A stretch of 64,000 bases of DNA from Trichobilharzia regenti (GCA_944472135.2 OX235264.1:82470319-82534318); one strand, 5' to 3'; counted from the stretch's first letter, positions 50,725 through 62,248 are shown. The notes: generated from the sequence alone by a model not told the origin. Numbers and translations: made by a program.

Positions 50725-51925
50725 GAGGTATTCAATAATTTTTCATGCATATTTCAGGTTACAAGCATCAATAAGAACAATTCGAACCTGTAGCAGTCAA
50801 AAAAACCTCTCTGTTTGTCTAGACCTGCTCAACCACAGGAAAGCGTCATTATATCTGCCTGCCCTATCTCTTTTTTCTTTGGTCTCTTCCATTCCCATCA
50901 ATATATGTATTAGTGACTCGAAATGTCACAAGGACACAGATGTCACGATTATAATGTCTCTGTGAGTCACAAACAGGTTAGAAGCATGGAGTCGTAGCTC
51001 ATCTGTCAGAGATACGAGCAGCTAATCTGCAAATTGTTTATCTGAAACCCTTTGAAACAGAGATTTCTCTCTCCCCACCCTCCTTCAACCATTACCAATT
51101 ACATCACCACTAGTCTACTAATCCAAAACTATCAAAAGTAGTTTCACTATCTGTTAGCCCTTACCAAAACACAGGCTAAGTTTATAATAATTATAATAGT
51201 TCTGTTCTGGAAAAATGCATTTATACACAATATAGAATATTCAGTAGGTTTTCCTTGTAAGGTATTTTGCTCCATGTGTGTAATCCTCAAATAATGTAAT
51301 AACCGATAATAACTATTCTGAAGCAATATAAATATTATCTAAAGCATGTTCCAACTCTTCTCACTCTTCTTCCTTCAATTCCTGTAGCAAATTCATAGCA
51401 ATAGATTGAAACCTACTTGACAATATGTGTGAGTATAGATTGCGATTCTCAGATATCGCTGAATGATTAAAACAGTAAGAAATGGAGCAGCTACGAAATT
51501 TTTAAATGGATAAACGATTTAAAGAGCCTGGAGATTTAAACAGACCGCCTTAACAAGACAATAATCGAACTTTGTAGTTTATTCGCATACTGTTCTGTTG
51601 AGTATAACTCACCTCCTGAAACTTACATTTCTTATGAAAATGACCAAAACACCTACGATGCCAAAAATATGTAATAAAAGCACTACAATAAAAACCCAGT
51701 AAAAATTTCGCAACCCTAAAGCTTATATGAATTAGATGCGTAATATACTCTCAATCAGTAGTGTATTTTCAAATCTACTAATAAAGACACAGAAGAGAAC
51801 CAAATGAAAAGTAAATTAAGGCTTTTGCAAAACGTCATATGTCAATTACCAGTGTAAAGAAAATCTTCATAAAGTTAGTCGACCAATATGTGCCACAATT
51901 TCATGTCTTTACAGTATACAGTATA
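50725..51925. other. No gene recognised
   Basis: AT-rich spacer between the 5' end of the RTE and the inverted RTE fragment. Nothing seen. Confidence 0.4.
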
Positions 51926-52856
51926 CGAGCAGACAGGAATATCCTGAACCGACGTGAAGAACCTAGAAGACCTGGATTTCACGCGTGGATGATTTATGTT
52001 TGATGTCACACAAAATCGAAGACTTACAAGCGAAAACCGATAAACTGGCCGAAGAAGCAGCCGGTGAAGACAGAATTCCAGGGGAACATAGACAAGACGG
52101 AGGTTATGAAAATAACCAACCAACCAACCAGCAACAACAACAACAACAACACCAACATCCATTCCCAATCACCATCAACGGGAGGGATTTGAAAGAGCTT
52201 AGTTACTTCAGTCACTTATCTAGCGAGAATTGTCTCAACTACAGGAAGTCGGAACAGACGGGGATGTCAAATTGAGCGAGAATTGGGAAGGCGAGAAACA
52301 CATTCATCAACCTAAAATCAATCTGGAAATCTTCGTCACTCAACCAGCATCAGCAACAAAATTCAGTCGGATTTTCAGTACAAACGTAAAGTCAGTCAGT
52401 TCTTCTATACGGATCAGAAACTTGGCGGGCGGGTCACAGAGAATATTTCCAACAGCCTGTTGCAGACCAGACCTTTATCAACAACTGTCTTCGCTGGCTC
52501 TATACTGAAGATCAGATGGCCGGGCCGGAAGTAATCACCAACAAGAAACTATGGGGAGAAACAGAACAAGAACCAATCGCCAACCAACAAATATGCAGGA
52601 GAAAGTGGAGATGGATTGGACACTCGCTGGGTGACATCGCGCGCGTGCCAGGCCATTGCTCGAGTGGAAGCTGAAAGGGAAGCGGCGGGTGGGTCGTCAA
52701 TGCAAGGGTGACATGGAGGAGATGGTATGAAGTGGAGTTGAAATAGTATGGACTAACATGAATGCAGGTGAAAAGTAAAGCAGAAGACAGAAGCAAGTGG
52801 AGACTTGCAGTTGAAGCCCTATTTCCACTAGGAACCCAAGGGAATAGTAAATAAAA
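51926..52856 (+). mobile_element. RTE/SR2-like LINE 3' fragment, inverted copy
   Basis: Plus-strand copy of the last 0.9 kb of the 47.46-50.72 kb element, from just before the ADD box to the tail. Conceptual translations such as KHIHQPKINLEIFVTQPASA differ from the other copy by only a few residues. It shares the odd bases ATTTCACGCGTGGATGATT at the catalytic box. Confidence 0.8.
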
Positions 52857-54090
52857 TTAATAATAACAGTATACCAAAATGGATAAAGTCAACCTTTCTA
52901 CATTTAATAGCTGCTATCCAATGATAAAATTCATCTCTGAAATGGTACAAGGATCCAAGGTTTTCTTTCTTGTTGTTCAATCATTTGAAAGGAGAGATAT
53001 ATGTGAATTTGTGTAAGGAAATTTCTTGATAGCAGAAATAGGATGACGAAATGCCGGATTCGCACAGTAAGATGTCGCAAAATTAATTTGGTCATTTTCC
53101 TTGTAACATGCATCCAACCTATTCTTGGTCCTGATGCTGATGAAGAGGAAATAAATTTTTTTATGGAATAATCGCAGTTACAAATAGATATTCACTCTGT
53201 TTTATAGAAGAAAAAGCATTAGACCAAAGAGTAGAAAATATTTTGTGTACAGAATAATACTCTCTACAGTTAATTGTCAAAATTGACATAAATGATAGAA
53301 TCTCATGAACAACTTGAAATCATCAAAATAATCCTAGCATTGACTATCCATCTCCTTTGATATTTAGGAAAAGATTTTACGTCTGACTGCCTTTTTTTGA
53401 TACTAGTTCATATACTCCTGTAGACCTAGGTGAATTCATCATTCGATCTAAGTCTTGAAGAGTATGCTTTATGATTATTGTTCGGTGTGACTGGACAAAG
53501 AGAGTTAAATCTGTTAGAAGTGTGGTAGGTAACTACACATTCTAGATCCTGACCATTAAATTTCAACAACCTCCATCAAATTTATTTATACAGAAAAATG
53601 AAATAACCTGTCAAAGGCAGTTGGGTGTTCATCTTCATCACATTACTAAAGCCTAAGTTACCCAAAATAAAGTCATCCAAATACAGAAACTGAAGTTCTA
53701 CACAAAAAGGTTTTTATCTGTCCACCTTCCCAAAATATATAAAAGAATCAATTAACCTCCTTCCTTCCTTCATTTTATCCGTTCTTTTGAATAATACCAA
53801 GCCATAATTTTGAAACCAACCAAATCCCTATAAACCGACACTTAAATACTTTCTAATTTTCTTGTTTTACTACTTGTTAGTAGTCTCATATTTTAGATAA
53901 AATTATCTCAACTGAATTAGTGTGTGAAACTTGAGCACTAAGGTAGTATGTAATTCCATATTAATAATACACAATGAAACAATATTATTATTGACTGGAT
54001 GACATTTCGAATACAGTTTATTGTTTATAATTATAACCACACAACTTCGAAACTTTCGTTTTGACGTTTATGAACAATAAATTGTGTTGG
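52857..54090. other. No gene recognised
   Basis: AT-rich spacer. Nothing seen apart from a short AACCAACCAAATCCCTATAA stretch near 53815 that resembles a SINE-A tail end. Confidence 0.35.
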
Positions 54091-54097
54091 AAACGTC

Positions 54098-54300
54098 AGC
54101 CGTATCTCAAATGACGTTTCTAAATCTAAATCACGTAAGCAGTCTATCAATAAAGGCTGATGTAATCGTGTGGAACGATATAGACTGCATTCTGTCTAAA
54201 ATTCCTTATACTCAATTAGTCAAATTTATAAAATTCTTTGGAAATCCTAATAAATCAACTATAGTGGGAAAAATTCTCCCCAAAGATCTTTTGTCAAGGT
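54098..54300 (+). CDS. Possible exon of an unknown gene
   Basis: Open frame with amino-acid composition unlike the surrounding translations: FLNLNHVSSLSIKADVIVWN, DIDCILSKIPYTQLVKFIKF and FGNPNKSTIVGKILPKDLLS. It ends at TCAAG|GTAATC, an acceptable donor. A possible acceptor is ACGTCAG just before 54100, with a weak pyrimidine tract. I do not recognise the protein. No neighbouring exon was found. It could be the exon of a large-intron gene, which is normal in schistosomes, or chance. Confidence 0.25.
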
Positions 54301-55140
54301 AATCAGCATTGTAGTAGAGAAAATATTGGAACAGTTGTTATTATTATTACTCTTACTGTTACCCTACCTGGCACATCATATATATGCTACAGCTATATGA
54401 CAATGTTACGTTTTAATTTTGCTAGAGGGTTGTCTAAAAAATCAAAGTTAGATGTTGATACAATATGTATTCCCAAAACAAATTTGGAGAACTATGGAAT
54501 AGGGAAAAAAGTAAAGTGTGTGAACACAAGTATTCGTGGTTCTAATCCACTTTAAGAAGTGCACTCTTCCTGTTACATGACAGCCCTAGTTAGGAATTTC
54601 ATATTAGTTCGTTTATAAAATGTATCATCCAGTAAATAATACTGTTTCACTGTGTGATACATTTAATAAACAAACTAATATGGAATTACTTGCTACCACA
54701 GTGCCCCAGCTGTAGTTAGGGCCAAGGACATTTTCATCTTTCGGCTTGTGGATTAGCATAGGCTTTCGGCAGATTCCTCTCATCAGTGGTCTATTAGTCC
54801 TCTAAGTCACCGTAACATAAAGAAAAGGTATTTTTTATGTCTTCTATTTCCTCAGGTTCCACTCCCTTCAATTTATTATAGACATTGGAAGTGGAAATGT
54901 GTATGAGTTTTCAAAGTCACTATTTATTTTATGTTTCACAATATGAGTCATATTTAATGGTATTTCAAATTTAATATTAGAAGAAAATAGTTCATAAGCC
55001 GTCGTATAACAGGATTGGAAAGATTGAAAAAGTACGGAAGTCAGTTTTCAGCAGGAAATCTATTGAAAGAAAAAAGAATCTGAATGAACCAAGAACAATT
55101 GTTAATGCAGAATAGGATGGTACTACAGTGTACTTCAACC
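54301..55140. other. No gene recognised
   Basis: AT-rich sequence following the possible exon. Nothing else seen. Confidence 0.35.
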
Positions 55141-55164
55141 CCGCCTGGTTTACTAGTTAGCTAG

Positions 55165-55395
55165 TTTTCTGGCCGGTAGCACAGCGATTAAGACGCTCGC
55201 CGACCATGCATATGGTCCTGGGTTCGAGCCCCGGCCGGTGAACTCCTTTACCTCGCTAAGCCAGTAGTGAGACTGGTAAAGAGGAAAGCTTGGGCATGAG
55301 ACTAGCAACCCCATCCTGTAAAAATCAACACTGCTACGGAATCTTCAAGCCTCTAGCTTGGAGCCCTATGTTCCACTGAGAACGTGAAGGAAAAA
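55165..55395 (+). mobile_element. SINE-B1
   Basis: Head GGTAGCACAGCGATTAAGAC with box B GGGTTCGAGCCC, body TGGGCATGAGACTAGCAACC, tail GGAGCCCTATGTTCCACT. Nested in the 5' UTR of an RTE whose own UTR resembles the SINE body. Confidence 0.75.
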
Positions 55396-56174
55396 AACTA
55401 GCTTGTCATAAGCCTCGATAAGCAGGGAGGGTTGGAAGTGGGGCTAGCAACCCTAATCCACAAAACCATTCAAACTGCTACAGAAAATTCAACGCGCAAC
55501 ATAAATATTAAATATACAAAAAGCGTAGAGGCCGAACTTATTCTTCCCTGGAGTCGGAAAGGCGAAATGACGTCACAGGCTGGTATAAGCTTTCATGAGG
55601 TCAGTTAACCTATGTCTCTTCTGTCGATGAAGGCAATAATAAGAATGGGGGAGTGAAATGTCCGTACACTGCACGCGGATGGCTGTGAAGGTTACCCAGG
55701 TAGACAAAGAAATAAAACGATATGATATAGAAGTGTTCAGAATCTGAGAGAGCAGATGGGATAGACGTAGACAATCGAAACTGTCAACTGAAGAATCAGC
55801 TATCTACTGAAGTCACCCAAACGACAACAACGAACACCCTGATAGATTGGTTATCTTGGTATCGCCAACACCAATTGTCCAATGCCACGTGCCCATAAAC
55901 AACTGAGAACAAGAGAAGAATGATGAATTCTACAGACAGATGCAAACACTAATGGACAATACCACAGATGGGGATATCAAAATCCTATGGGTGCAGATAT
56001 ATATATATATATATATATAATATACTTTGGAAATCTCCTGCACTCATCAGCACAAATCTCAGGTCAGTCACTTCTTCTTTACGAACCGGAAACTTGAACT
56101 TCGTGTCACGAAAAGTATTTCCAACAAGTTGCAGAATTTTATCGACAGATGCCCCCTTTTTGGCTTCATACTGT

Positions 56175-56376
56175 GTGTCGGTGGCACAGTGGTTAGGACT
56201 CTCGCCGACCATGCACATGGTCCGGGGTTCGAGCCCGCACCGACGCACACCTGATATCTATGGTCGGCCTGCAAAATTTGGGCTACCGATATCCATGCTG
56301 AAAATTCCATACTTGTACCAAAAATACGGTGTGGAATCAAGCTGTAAATCAAAAATAAAAAATAAAATAAAATGGC
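56175..56376 (+). mobile_element. SINE-B2 (same head, CR1-type tail)
   Basis: Head GGTGGCACAGTGGTTAGGAC with box B GGGTTCGAGCCC, as in SINE-B1. The body differs (TATGGTCGGCCTGCAAAATT), and the tail CTGAAAATTCCATACTTGTA followed by GGAATCAAGCTG matches the 3' end of the CR1-like LINE at 2015-2070. It ends in an A-rich stretch. Confidence 0.75.
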
Positions 56377-57039
56377 CAACGAGAAAGAATTAGCAAAAAG
56401 AAAATTTGGCTAGGAACAAACCAACCAAGAGCCGATTGCTCAACAAATATGTAGGAGGAAGTGGAGATAGATTGGGCATTCGTTGAGGAGGGCATCGAGT
56501 GACATCTCATGCAATGCAGATCATCACTCGAGTGGAATCCCAATGGGAAGCGACGAGTGGGTCGTCAGTGCCAGGGTGACATGGAGGAGATCGTGCGAAA
56601 AGGAGATGAGAGATTGCGGGCAGTCGTAGACCCAGGTGGAGATGATAGCAGAGAATAGAACAAAGTGGAGCTGTATTGATGAATCCCTATGTCCTACTTG
56701 GAACCCAAGGGAATAATAATAATAATGCATTTCGTTGGCTTCTCATCTCCTACCTACAACTTGCAGATGTTATACGTTATCGCTTGACAGTAAACTGTTT
56801 ATCCATCAGATACAAACAGAGTTAGGTGAGAACGTCATGGTACAGAAGAAACTTTTTGTCTAAAAATCCTAACTTCAGGCATCCTGTAGCTATTAGATAT
56901 TCTGCAAAGCCAATTATGCAACAGGGATTATTACGAAGATCACGTCCTGAATTTTGAATACTTATGTATTGGTTGCCAACCAAACATGTGGCCCATTTTT
57001 CAATCTCAGGGCAACTTACCCCTAAGTCATACTTAGGAC

Positions 57040-57270
57040 CGATATAGAAGGAAGGTTGGACGTGATACTAGCAATTTCACTCCATGAAAAAATAAAACCA
57101 CGGCTACTGAAACTTTGAAACTAAAGCTTCAAGCCCCAAGTTTCACTAGGTTAGTAGAGGAAAATAATAATAAATAAAATATCAACTCAGTGCTTCTATA
57201 TGGTTCATAGACTTGGAGTGTCACCAGAAGCATTTCCAAAGGGATTTGGGAATATGAGAATGGTGAAATG
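57040..57270 (+). mobile_element. RTE and SINE-B1-like fragments
   Basis: 57040-57170 resembles a headless SINE-B1 (GAAGGTTGGACGTGATACTA, then CAAGCCCCAAGTTTCACTAG). 57180-57270 encodes STQCFY/NSVLLYGS-like residues with TWSVTRSISKG, a C-terminal RTE segment. Both are decayed. Confidence 0.5.
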
Positions 57271-58224
57271 AGGTATTGCTTAGCAACGTCGACGTCTCTA
57301 CTGAATCTTGCATCTGATTATGTGACCTTTGGCATTAACCTCCTCTCCCCACCCTACGAATCCGTATGCTGTCATTTCAGATGTCTTTTGTTTCTGTGGT
57401 TTGAGTTGTCCTCACAACATTGTCACTCATCCCGTGATCTTTGTATTTTCCTTTGTTCAGGTTCATTAAGGCAGTAAGCGTATGAAGTTTCGGAATAGAA
57501 CTATCGCATACTGACTACATTCATAACCGATCAGATGACTGAATAACTTTCTTTTGAATGCTATGTTTATGTCTGAAGAAACTTCAGCGGCTGATGCTGC
57601 TACATTACAGTTTTCATAGAATACTATTCGATGAATACTTCAAATCAAAGGATAGGAACAATTTTATGGATCCAAACCCAGCATACTAAATGCTATGTTC
57701 ATTACATATACTACATTACAATTTCACATTTATTTATATATCACCAGTCTATGCTAAACTTATTGTATATCAGAGAAATATCCATCCTCACGAGTTGTTT
57801 CGTTAAAAATACGTTCACTTCCGAAGTCTTAGATCCTACTGAAACAGATATTAAACACAACAATTCTATTAATTTAGATCACCCCAGCCAGTAGGTAAAT
57901 CGAATTTCTGTACTCAGTATCTATGTTTACTAGCTTGTGAATTTTGTGTTAAGTTGACATCTATTCTAACTTTTCCAGTAAAAATATTTACGCTAGGCAA
58001 TTCATTAAGTAACAAATCGATTACACAATCATGACTCATTTTACAAACACAGTCTCATTCCGTGACCTTTAAATTTTTTGACCCCAGCTTACTTCATTTT
58101 AAATTATGGGTCGATAATATTGAACTAGTCGATTCATGCAGTTTTATCGATTTTATTTTCGGATCAGTCATAGCAACTAGCAGAACATGTAAATAGCGAG
58201 AAAATTTAACTAAGTATTAGATTA
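57271..58224. other. No gene recognised
   Basis: AT-rich sequence. One open stretch ending at 57894 was examined and set aside. Confidence 0.35.
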
Positions 58225-58400
58225 CAACACAAGCCAAAATGACTTGGAGACCATTGAAAATTAAGAAACACTAGACGTGTGTCTTGTCCAAATTAGGGAA
58301 CCTAGAGCAAAAATTGAACATTAATCGGATAAATATTTCATTCAAAACATTTAGATTACGAAGTAAGCACTAAGTCACCTAACCGGTGGGTCGGGATCCA
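58225..58400 (-). mobile_element. SINE-A relic
   Basis: Traces of the minus-strand tail (GAGACCATTGAAAATTAAG) and of the head end (ACCGGTGGGTCGGGATCC) remain. Too decayed for more. Confidence 0.3.
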
Positions 58401-58545
58401 CTGGCTGTTTATTTTAAACTTCTGTCATTCTTTACACTAATCAGGAATTTGGAGGTAGAAAAAAACAGTTGTTCGACGTTCCTTTGTTTACGATAGTTCC
58501 ATGACTGAAGCGGTTTCTGATGAAAGATATCTCAGAATTAATTAT

Positions 58546-58770
58546 GCGTCGATGGTATAGCGGTTAGGACGCTCGCCGACCATGCACATGGTCCCGGGTT
58601 CGATCCCCGGCCGACGCACACCTTTACCTCTCTAAGCCAGAAATAATTCTGGTAAAGAGCAAAGGTTGGGCATGAGGCTAGCAACCCCTTCCTGTAAAAT
58701 AAACACTGCTACAGAAACTTCAAGCTACTAGCTCGAAGCCCTATGTTCCACTGGGGAACGTGAAGGAAAA
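58546..58770 (+). mobile_element. SINE-B1, best-preserved copy
   Basis: The head 58546-58620 can still form an acceptor stem (GCGTCGA with CCGACGC) and a perfect T stem in CCGGGTTCGATCCCCGG, so it resembles a tRNA closely. It then has TTTACCTCTCTAAGCCAG, the body TTGGGCATGAGGCTAGCAAC, CTGCTACAGAAACTTCAAG, and the tail GAAGCCCTATGTTCCACTGG. AATTAT on both sides may be the target duplication. It is a SINE, not a tRNA gene, since the unit is repeated with the same body. Confidence 0.8.
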
Positions 58771-59190
58771 ATTATATTTATATAAATATGCCTCCACTAA
58801 CTCGTCACCCAAAGTATAATTTAACTCAGTTTTAACCACTGACTCTATTTCGCTGTTTCTATAACTTGAGCCTACGTTCAACGGAATAAAATCATTCAGC
58901 CGACGACAGCTGCCGCTATGCTATGGATAATTTCCAATTAGCAGTGTCCTATTTAGTTTTCTTATCAGTGAATGACTGTATTCTTAGTTACTTTGCTTTG
59001 TTTCATCTCATTTTTCACGACTTTTCGTTTTTGCCTAACCAAACTCTCTAATCTTAGCAAACTCTTTTTCTAAATTAATTTCATTTCTAATTGTGACAAT
59101 CATAAAATCGTCTTTCACAACTAAAGTATTAGTTTTGTAGGGATTTTGTCTGATTGGATACCTTTTACAACCAAAGGCAAATAAACATGA
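58771..59190. other. No gene recognised
   Basis: Spacer. GTTTTGTAGGGATTTTGTC at about 59134-59152 matches the inverted end of SINE-A tails. Confidence 0.35.
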
Positions 59191-59539
59191 CAGAAAGATT
59201 GAGCGAAGAAATATTTACTTTTCAATTAGATCCTCATCTCACTCTGGCTCTACTCTAATATACACGTATAGCATTTTTATTACAGTACACACAACAGTTT
59301 ACCAATCAAGTGGCACTGATATGTTTGTTAACAATAATTAGTCAGTGTCAAAATGTCAATGGGTTGATAATTAACGAAGAAAATCAATACACACAATTAA
59401 AAGGTAGAAATGATTAGAATCAATTAATTTTACTAGGATAACACGTAATTAAAGATGAAGTGGTCAGAAAAAATAAAATAATTTGGACAATTATAATCTG
59501 TATAATTTTAAAGGTTTACGGGGAGGGGGTTGAAGTAGT

Positions 59540-60109
59540 CTGATTTATACATTCATGTAACGATGGCCAAGGTAAGGAAAGTGGCTGTACAAATTTCTTC
59601 TGAACACACAGGTTTGGCTTCTTCAGGTGGCTTCCTATTGCCTCAGCTGTCTGTAGAAGACGAACTCGTAGAGTAAAATTAAGATTAGTAGGAATGCGAT
59701 AAATAATTTTAGATGCAGTATTAACGTCACTATCGACAAGTTGTGCTAAAATAGAGCTACGAATAGATCTTGTTTGTCCCTTGCTTAACCATGTTGGATG
59801 ATGTAAGGAAATACGATGATGAACCTACCTAATTGTACGTCCAATGTAGCTGACTCCGCAGCTGCAGTCAGACTGAGAGATACACATAGAAGAGACAAAT
59901 TTAGGTAGTTTATCCTTATTTCTTGAAAGTAGAGTAGGGGTGGTTGTGAAGAGACAACGTACCTCTGCTGCATAATAAGCTCTTTTAACTGCATTCTTCA
60001 GGCGCTGTGTTATTATTTCGCCGATGTTGTCACCGAGGAACTGTAGTTTTATGAACAGTGGTTTTTTCGGAAATGTTGCCGTATTGACTCTCCTAGGTGC
60101 TGACTTCAT
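59540..60109 (-). pseudogene. PLE linker and GIY-YIG endonuclease
   Basis: Linker TFPKKPLFIKLQFLGDNIGE and LPKFVSSMCISQSDCSCGVS lead into YIGRTIRQVHHRISLHHP, the nuclease motif. An open frame continues in the neighbouring frame through RIPTNLNFTLRVRLLQTAEA and NLCVQKKFVQPLSLPWPS. One frame difference or short break lies near 59830. YIG and the arginine of the following helix are kept. This domain could have been functional recently. Confidence 0.75.
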
Positions 60110-60230
60110 ATTTTTCTCAATGAATTTATCTGGATAACGATTTTTTCTAAGTAATTCTCTAATAATCTTAGGCTTCTCATTGAAGCAGTCGTCTGAACAG
60201 ATTAACCTAGCTCTATGAACCAGACACTTC

Positions 60231-60295
60231 AGACAAGATAAGATAATAGCTTTATTCCAAAACAGTACTTGTGAAACAGAATGGAATTCTCAGCA
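60231..60295 (-). mobile_element. CR1-like LINE 3' end fragment in a PLE
   Basis: Minus strand ATGCTGAGAATTCCATTCTG through GGAATAAAGCTATTATC matches the last 60 bp of the LINE at 1999-2070. It is an extremely 5'-truncated insertion. Confidence 0.65.
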
Positions 60296-60324
60296 TTTTA
60301 CTACTTTACCACCACTACTTTACT

Positions 60325-61165
60325 TTACTTTATCAGGTTACGTCTATATTTCAAAGGTACAAAACTCAAAAAATGAGTGTACTGACCTGATGTTGTAGGT
60401 TTCCTATGCACACTCCTTCTTAGTGTGCCATCTTCTTTCCTTGACATGAAGACGTCTAGGAATGAGAAACTGTCATTACTTTCTTTCGCTATGGTAATGT
60501 TTATTGCTGAACATGCATCATAAAACTTGTCAAGGATGTTCATTGCATCATTCTCATCTTTCATAACCACAAACGTATCATTCATATATCAACAGTAGAA
60601 ATCCAAGTCATTAATTACTCTTTTCAATTGTCTATTCTCTAACTTAGCCAGGAAAAAATCAGCTAGGATTGGACCTAATGGGGAACCCATAGCTACACCA
60701 TTAATTTGTCAGTAATATTCCTTATTGAACAAGAAATGAACACTCATTGTACATCTTAAAATAAGTTCTTTCAAGGTGGACGTCCAAGGGTGACATGGAG
60801 GAGATCGTGTGAAGAGGAGTCGAAAGAATATGGATTAACATGGATGCAGGCGAAAAGTATAGCAGAAGACAGAAGAAAATGGAGACGTGCAGTTGAAGCC
60901 CTATGTTCCACTAGGAACCCAAGGGAGCAATAATAATAAATAGGGTGGATTCAGAAATGTCGATGTCTATGTTTCGTGTAGTAATCTCCTCACATATAAA
61001 ATCCACTGTCTCCATTAACGGTACATTGGTGAACAAGGAGGACACATCAAAATTTATCACAAAATTGTCCCTCACATTAAGATCTCTTATTTTTCCAATA
61101 AATTCAAAACTACCATTTACGCTATGTTTTACCAATTCATTATGCAGACGTTTTAAGAGCTTCAC
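60325..61165 (-). pseudogene. PLE reverse transcriptase, inactivated
   Basis: Upstream piece (61165-60940): NGSFEFIGKIRDLNVRDNF and FVINFDVSSLFTNVPLMETV, motif A with the catalytic aspartate. After the RTE insertion: INGVAMGSPLGPILADFF (motif B), then YC-stop-YMNDTFVVMK where YRYVDDTF is expected, so the catalytic DD reads ND and an arginine codon is TGA. A second TGA precedes QINGVAMG. Then SNDSFSFLDVFMSRKEDG and HRKPTTSGQYTHFLSFVP. Dead, but the domain order is clear. Confidence 0.8.
60775..60938 (+). mobile_element. RTE LINE tail fragment inserted in a PLE
   Basis: AGGGTGACATGGAGGAGATC through GAAGCCCTATGTTCCACTAG to GGGAGCAATAATAATAAATA: the last 160 bp of the RTE, antisense to the PLE host, splitting its reverse transcriptase. 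Confidence 0.75.
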
Positions 61166-61190
61166 TAGCCATTTTTCTGTTGCGTGATAT

Positions 61191-61800
61191 GCATATCATC
61201 AAGGACAACATCGGAAAAATTATAAACATACCGACCAGGGTTTGGCGGAAATCGCAGTCAGAATCTGTTAAGAGAAATATTTTGGGGAAAATTTAACAAC
61301 AAGAGAATAGTGAACTTAAAATTGAAGTATAGAATATTCTAAAAAGAGGAAGGAGTATACTAACCCTTGGAGAAATCATAGGGAAATGCACTCATAAAGA
61401 CCATGTCTGTCGGAATAGATGTGAGTCTCTCTATGTCTACAGTAGGTTTTGGCTATGGGAAAAAAGGAAATAGACGGAAAAGATTGTTATTTCATGTACA
61501 AGTAGCCAAAATGCCTGATGAAACACCGAAGTCATCAGTTTACTGAAAGCCACTTCATACAAGTCGAAAAAGAAACAATTTTACCTCCAACCGACTGGCA
61601 AATAAACATGTTCATCTTAGGTGTTCTGGATTATGAAAATCTTTTTTGCAATAAAAACTTTAGAGTTTTAGGGCTGAATTCAAGGAGGAATAGGGTTTTC
61701 AGTGGAATGCACGTAAATGTTATGGACAAAACATAGACACATTGTTTCTTATCAATTTTTATACTGAATAGAATCATATCCAGTTCACAGTGATGCTCAC
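61191..61800. other. No gene recognised
   Basis: Spacer upstream of the PLE fragment. It may hold the decayed 5' part of that PLE, but no motif could be read. Confidence 0.35.
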
Positions 61801-61807
61801 TGTCGAA

Positions 61808-62014
61808 TTTTTTTAAATTTTTATTAATTTATTTTTATTTTTGATTACAGCTTGATTCCACACTGTATTTTTCGTACAAGTATGGAATTTTAGGCATGTG
61901 ATATCGGTAGCCCAAATTTTGCAGGCCGACCATAGATCTCAGGTGTTCGTCGGCAGGGGATCGAACCTCGGACCATGTGCATGGTCGGTGAGAATCCTAA
62001 CCCTCGTACCACCG
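61808..62014 (-). mobile_element. SINE-B2
   Basis: Minus strand: CGGTGGTACGAGGGTTAGGA head with box B GAGGTTCGATCCCC, body TATGGTCGGCCTGCAAAATT, CR1-type tail (ATTCCATACTTGTACGAAAA) and an A-rich end at 61808-61850. It abuts the PLE terminus at 62016. Confidence 0.7.
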
Positions 62015-62167
62015 AATAAAATGATACCATCTTTTATTTGGTTACCTTCTAGTCAGCTGCTTACAGACCAGAGACTTTGTTAAATATATCTGCATAAACA
62101 ATTTAACACACTTGCACAGAGTTCATTTCAAACAAAAATCAATCGATCAATATGTGCATACAGTAAT

Positions 62168-62170
<3 letters not shown>

Positions 62171-62241
<71 letters not shown>
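62171..62241. repeat. (AT)n microsatellite in one PLE arm
   Basis: About 70 bp of pure AT; the matching site in the other arm (near 63365) has only about ten bases of it. Confidence 0.95.

Positions 62242-62248
<7 letters not shown>

Larger units (their letters stand above)
55142..56720 (+). mobile_element. RTE-like LINE with internal deletion and two SINE insertions
   Basis: The 5' UTR (TTAGCTAGTTTTCTGG) is split by a SINE-B1 (55165-55390). It then continues to the endonuclease start (55540-55990, aligned with 50290-50540 of the other RTE), jumps at a TA repeat near 56000-56020 to the C-terminal part (56030-56160), is split again by SINE-B2 (56175-56376), and ends with GAACCCAAGGGAATAATAAT. 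The reverse transcriptase is deleted. Stops are frequent. Confidence 0.7.
59195..61190 (-). mobile_element. Penelope-like element with reverse transcriptase, nested insertions
   Basis: The most complete PLE in the window. In element order it has part of the reverse transcriptase (61165-60300), the linker (60109-59825), the GIY-YIG domain (about 59835-59540) and a 3' UTR ending in GAAAAGTAAATATTTCTTC (near 59200-59225). An RTE tail (60775-60938) and a CR1 3' fragment (60231-60295) are inserted in it. Confidence 0.8.

Noticed and set aside
53100..53160. CTGATGAAGAGGAAATAAA, hammerhead-like core
   Set aside because: No stem II, no GAAA in the right place and no stem I partner.
57631..57894. Open stretch with possible acceptor at 57747 and protein-like end (EVLDPTETDIKHNNS)
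   Set aside because: It ends in TAG right at the only donor-like site, the upstream part looks random, and no partner exon is visible.
58546..58620. tRNA gene with good acceptor and T stems
   Set aside because: The sequence is the head of a repeated SINE with the same body elsewhere, and the anticodon arm does not fold convincingly.
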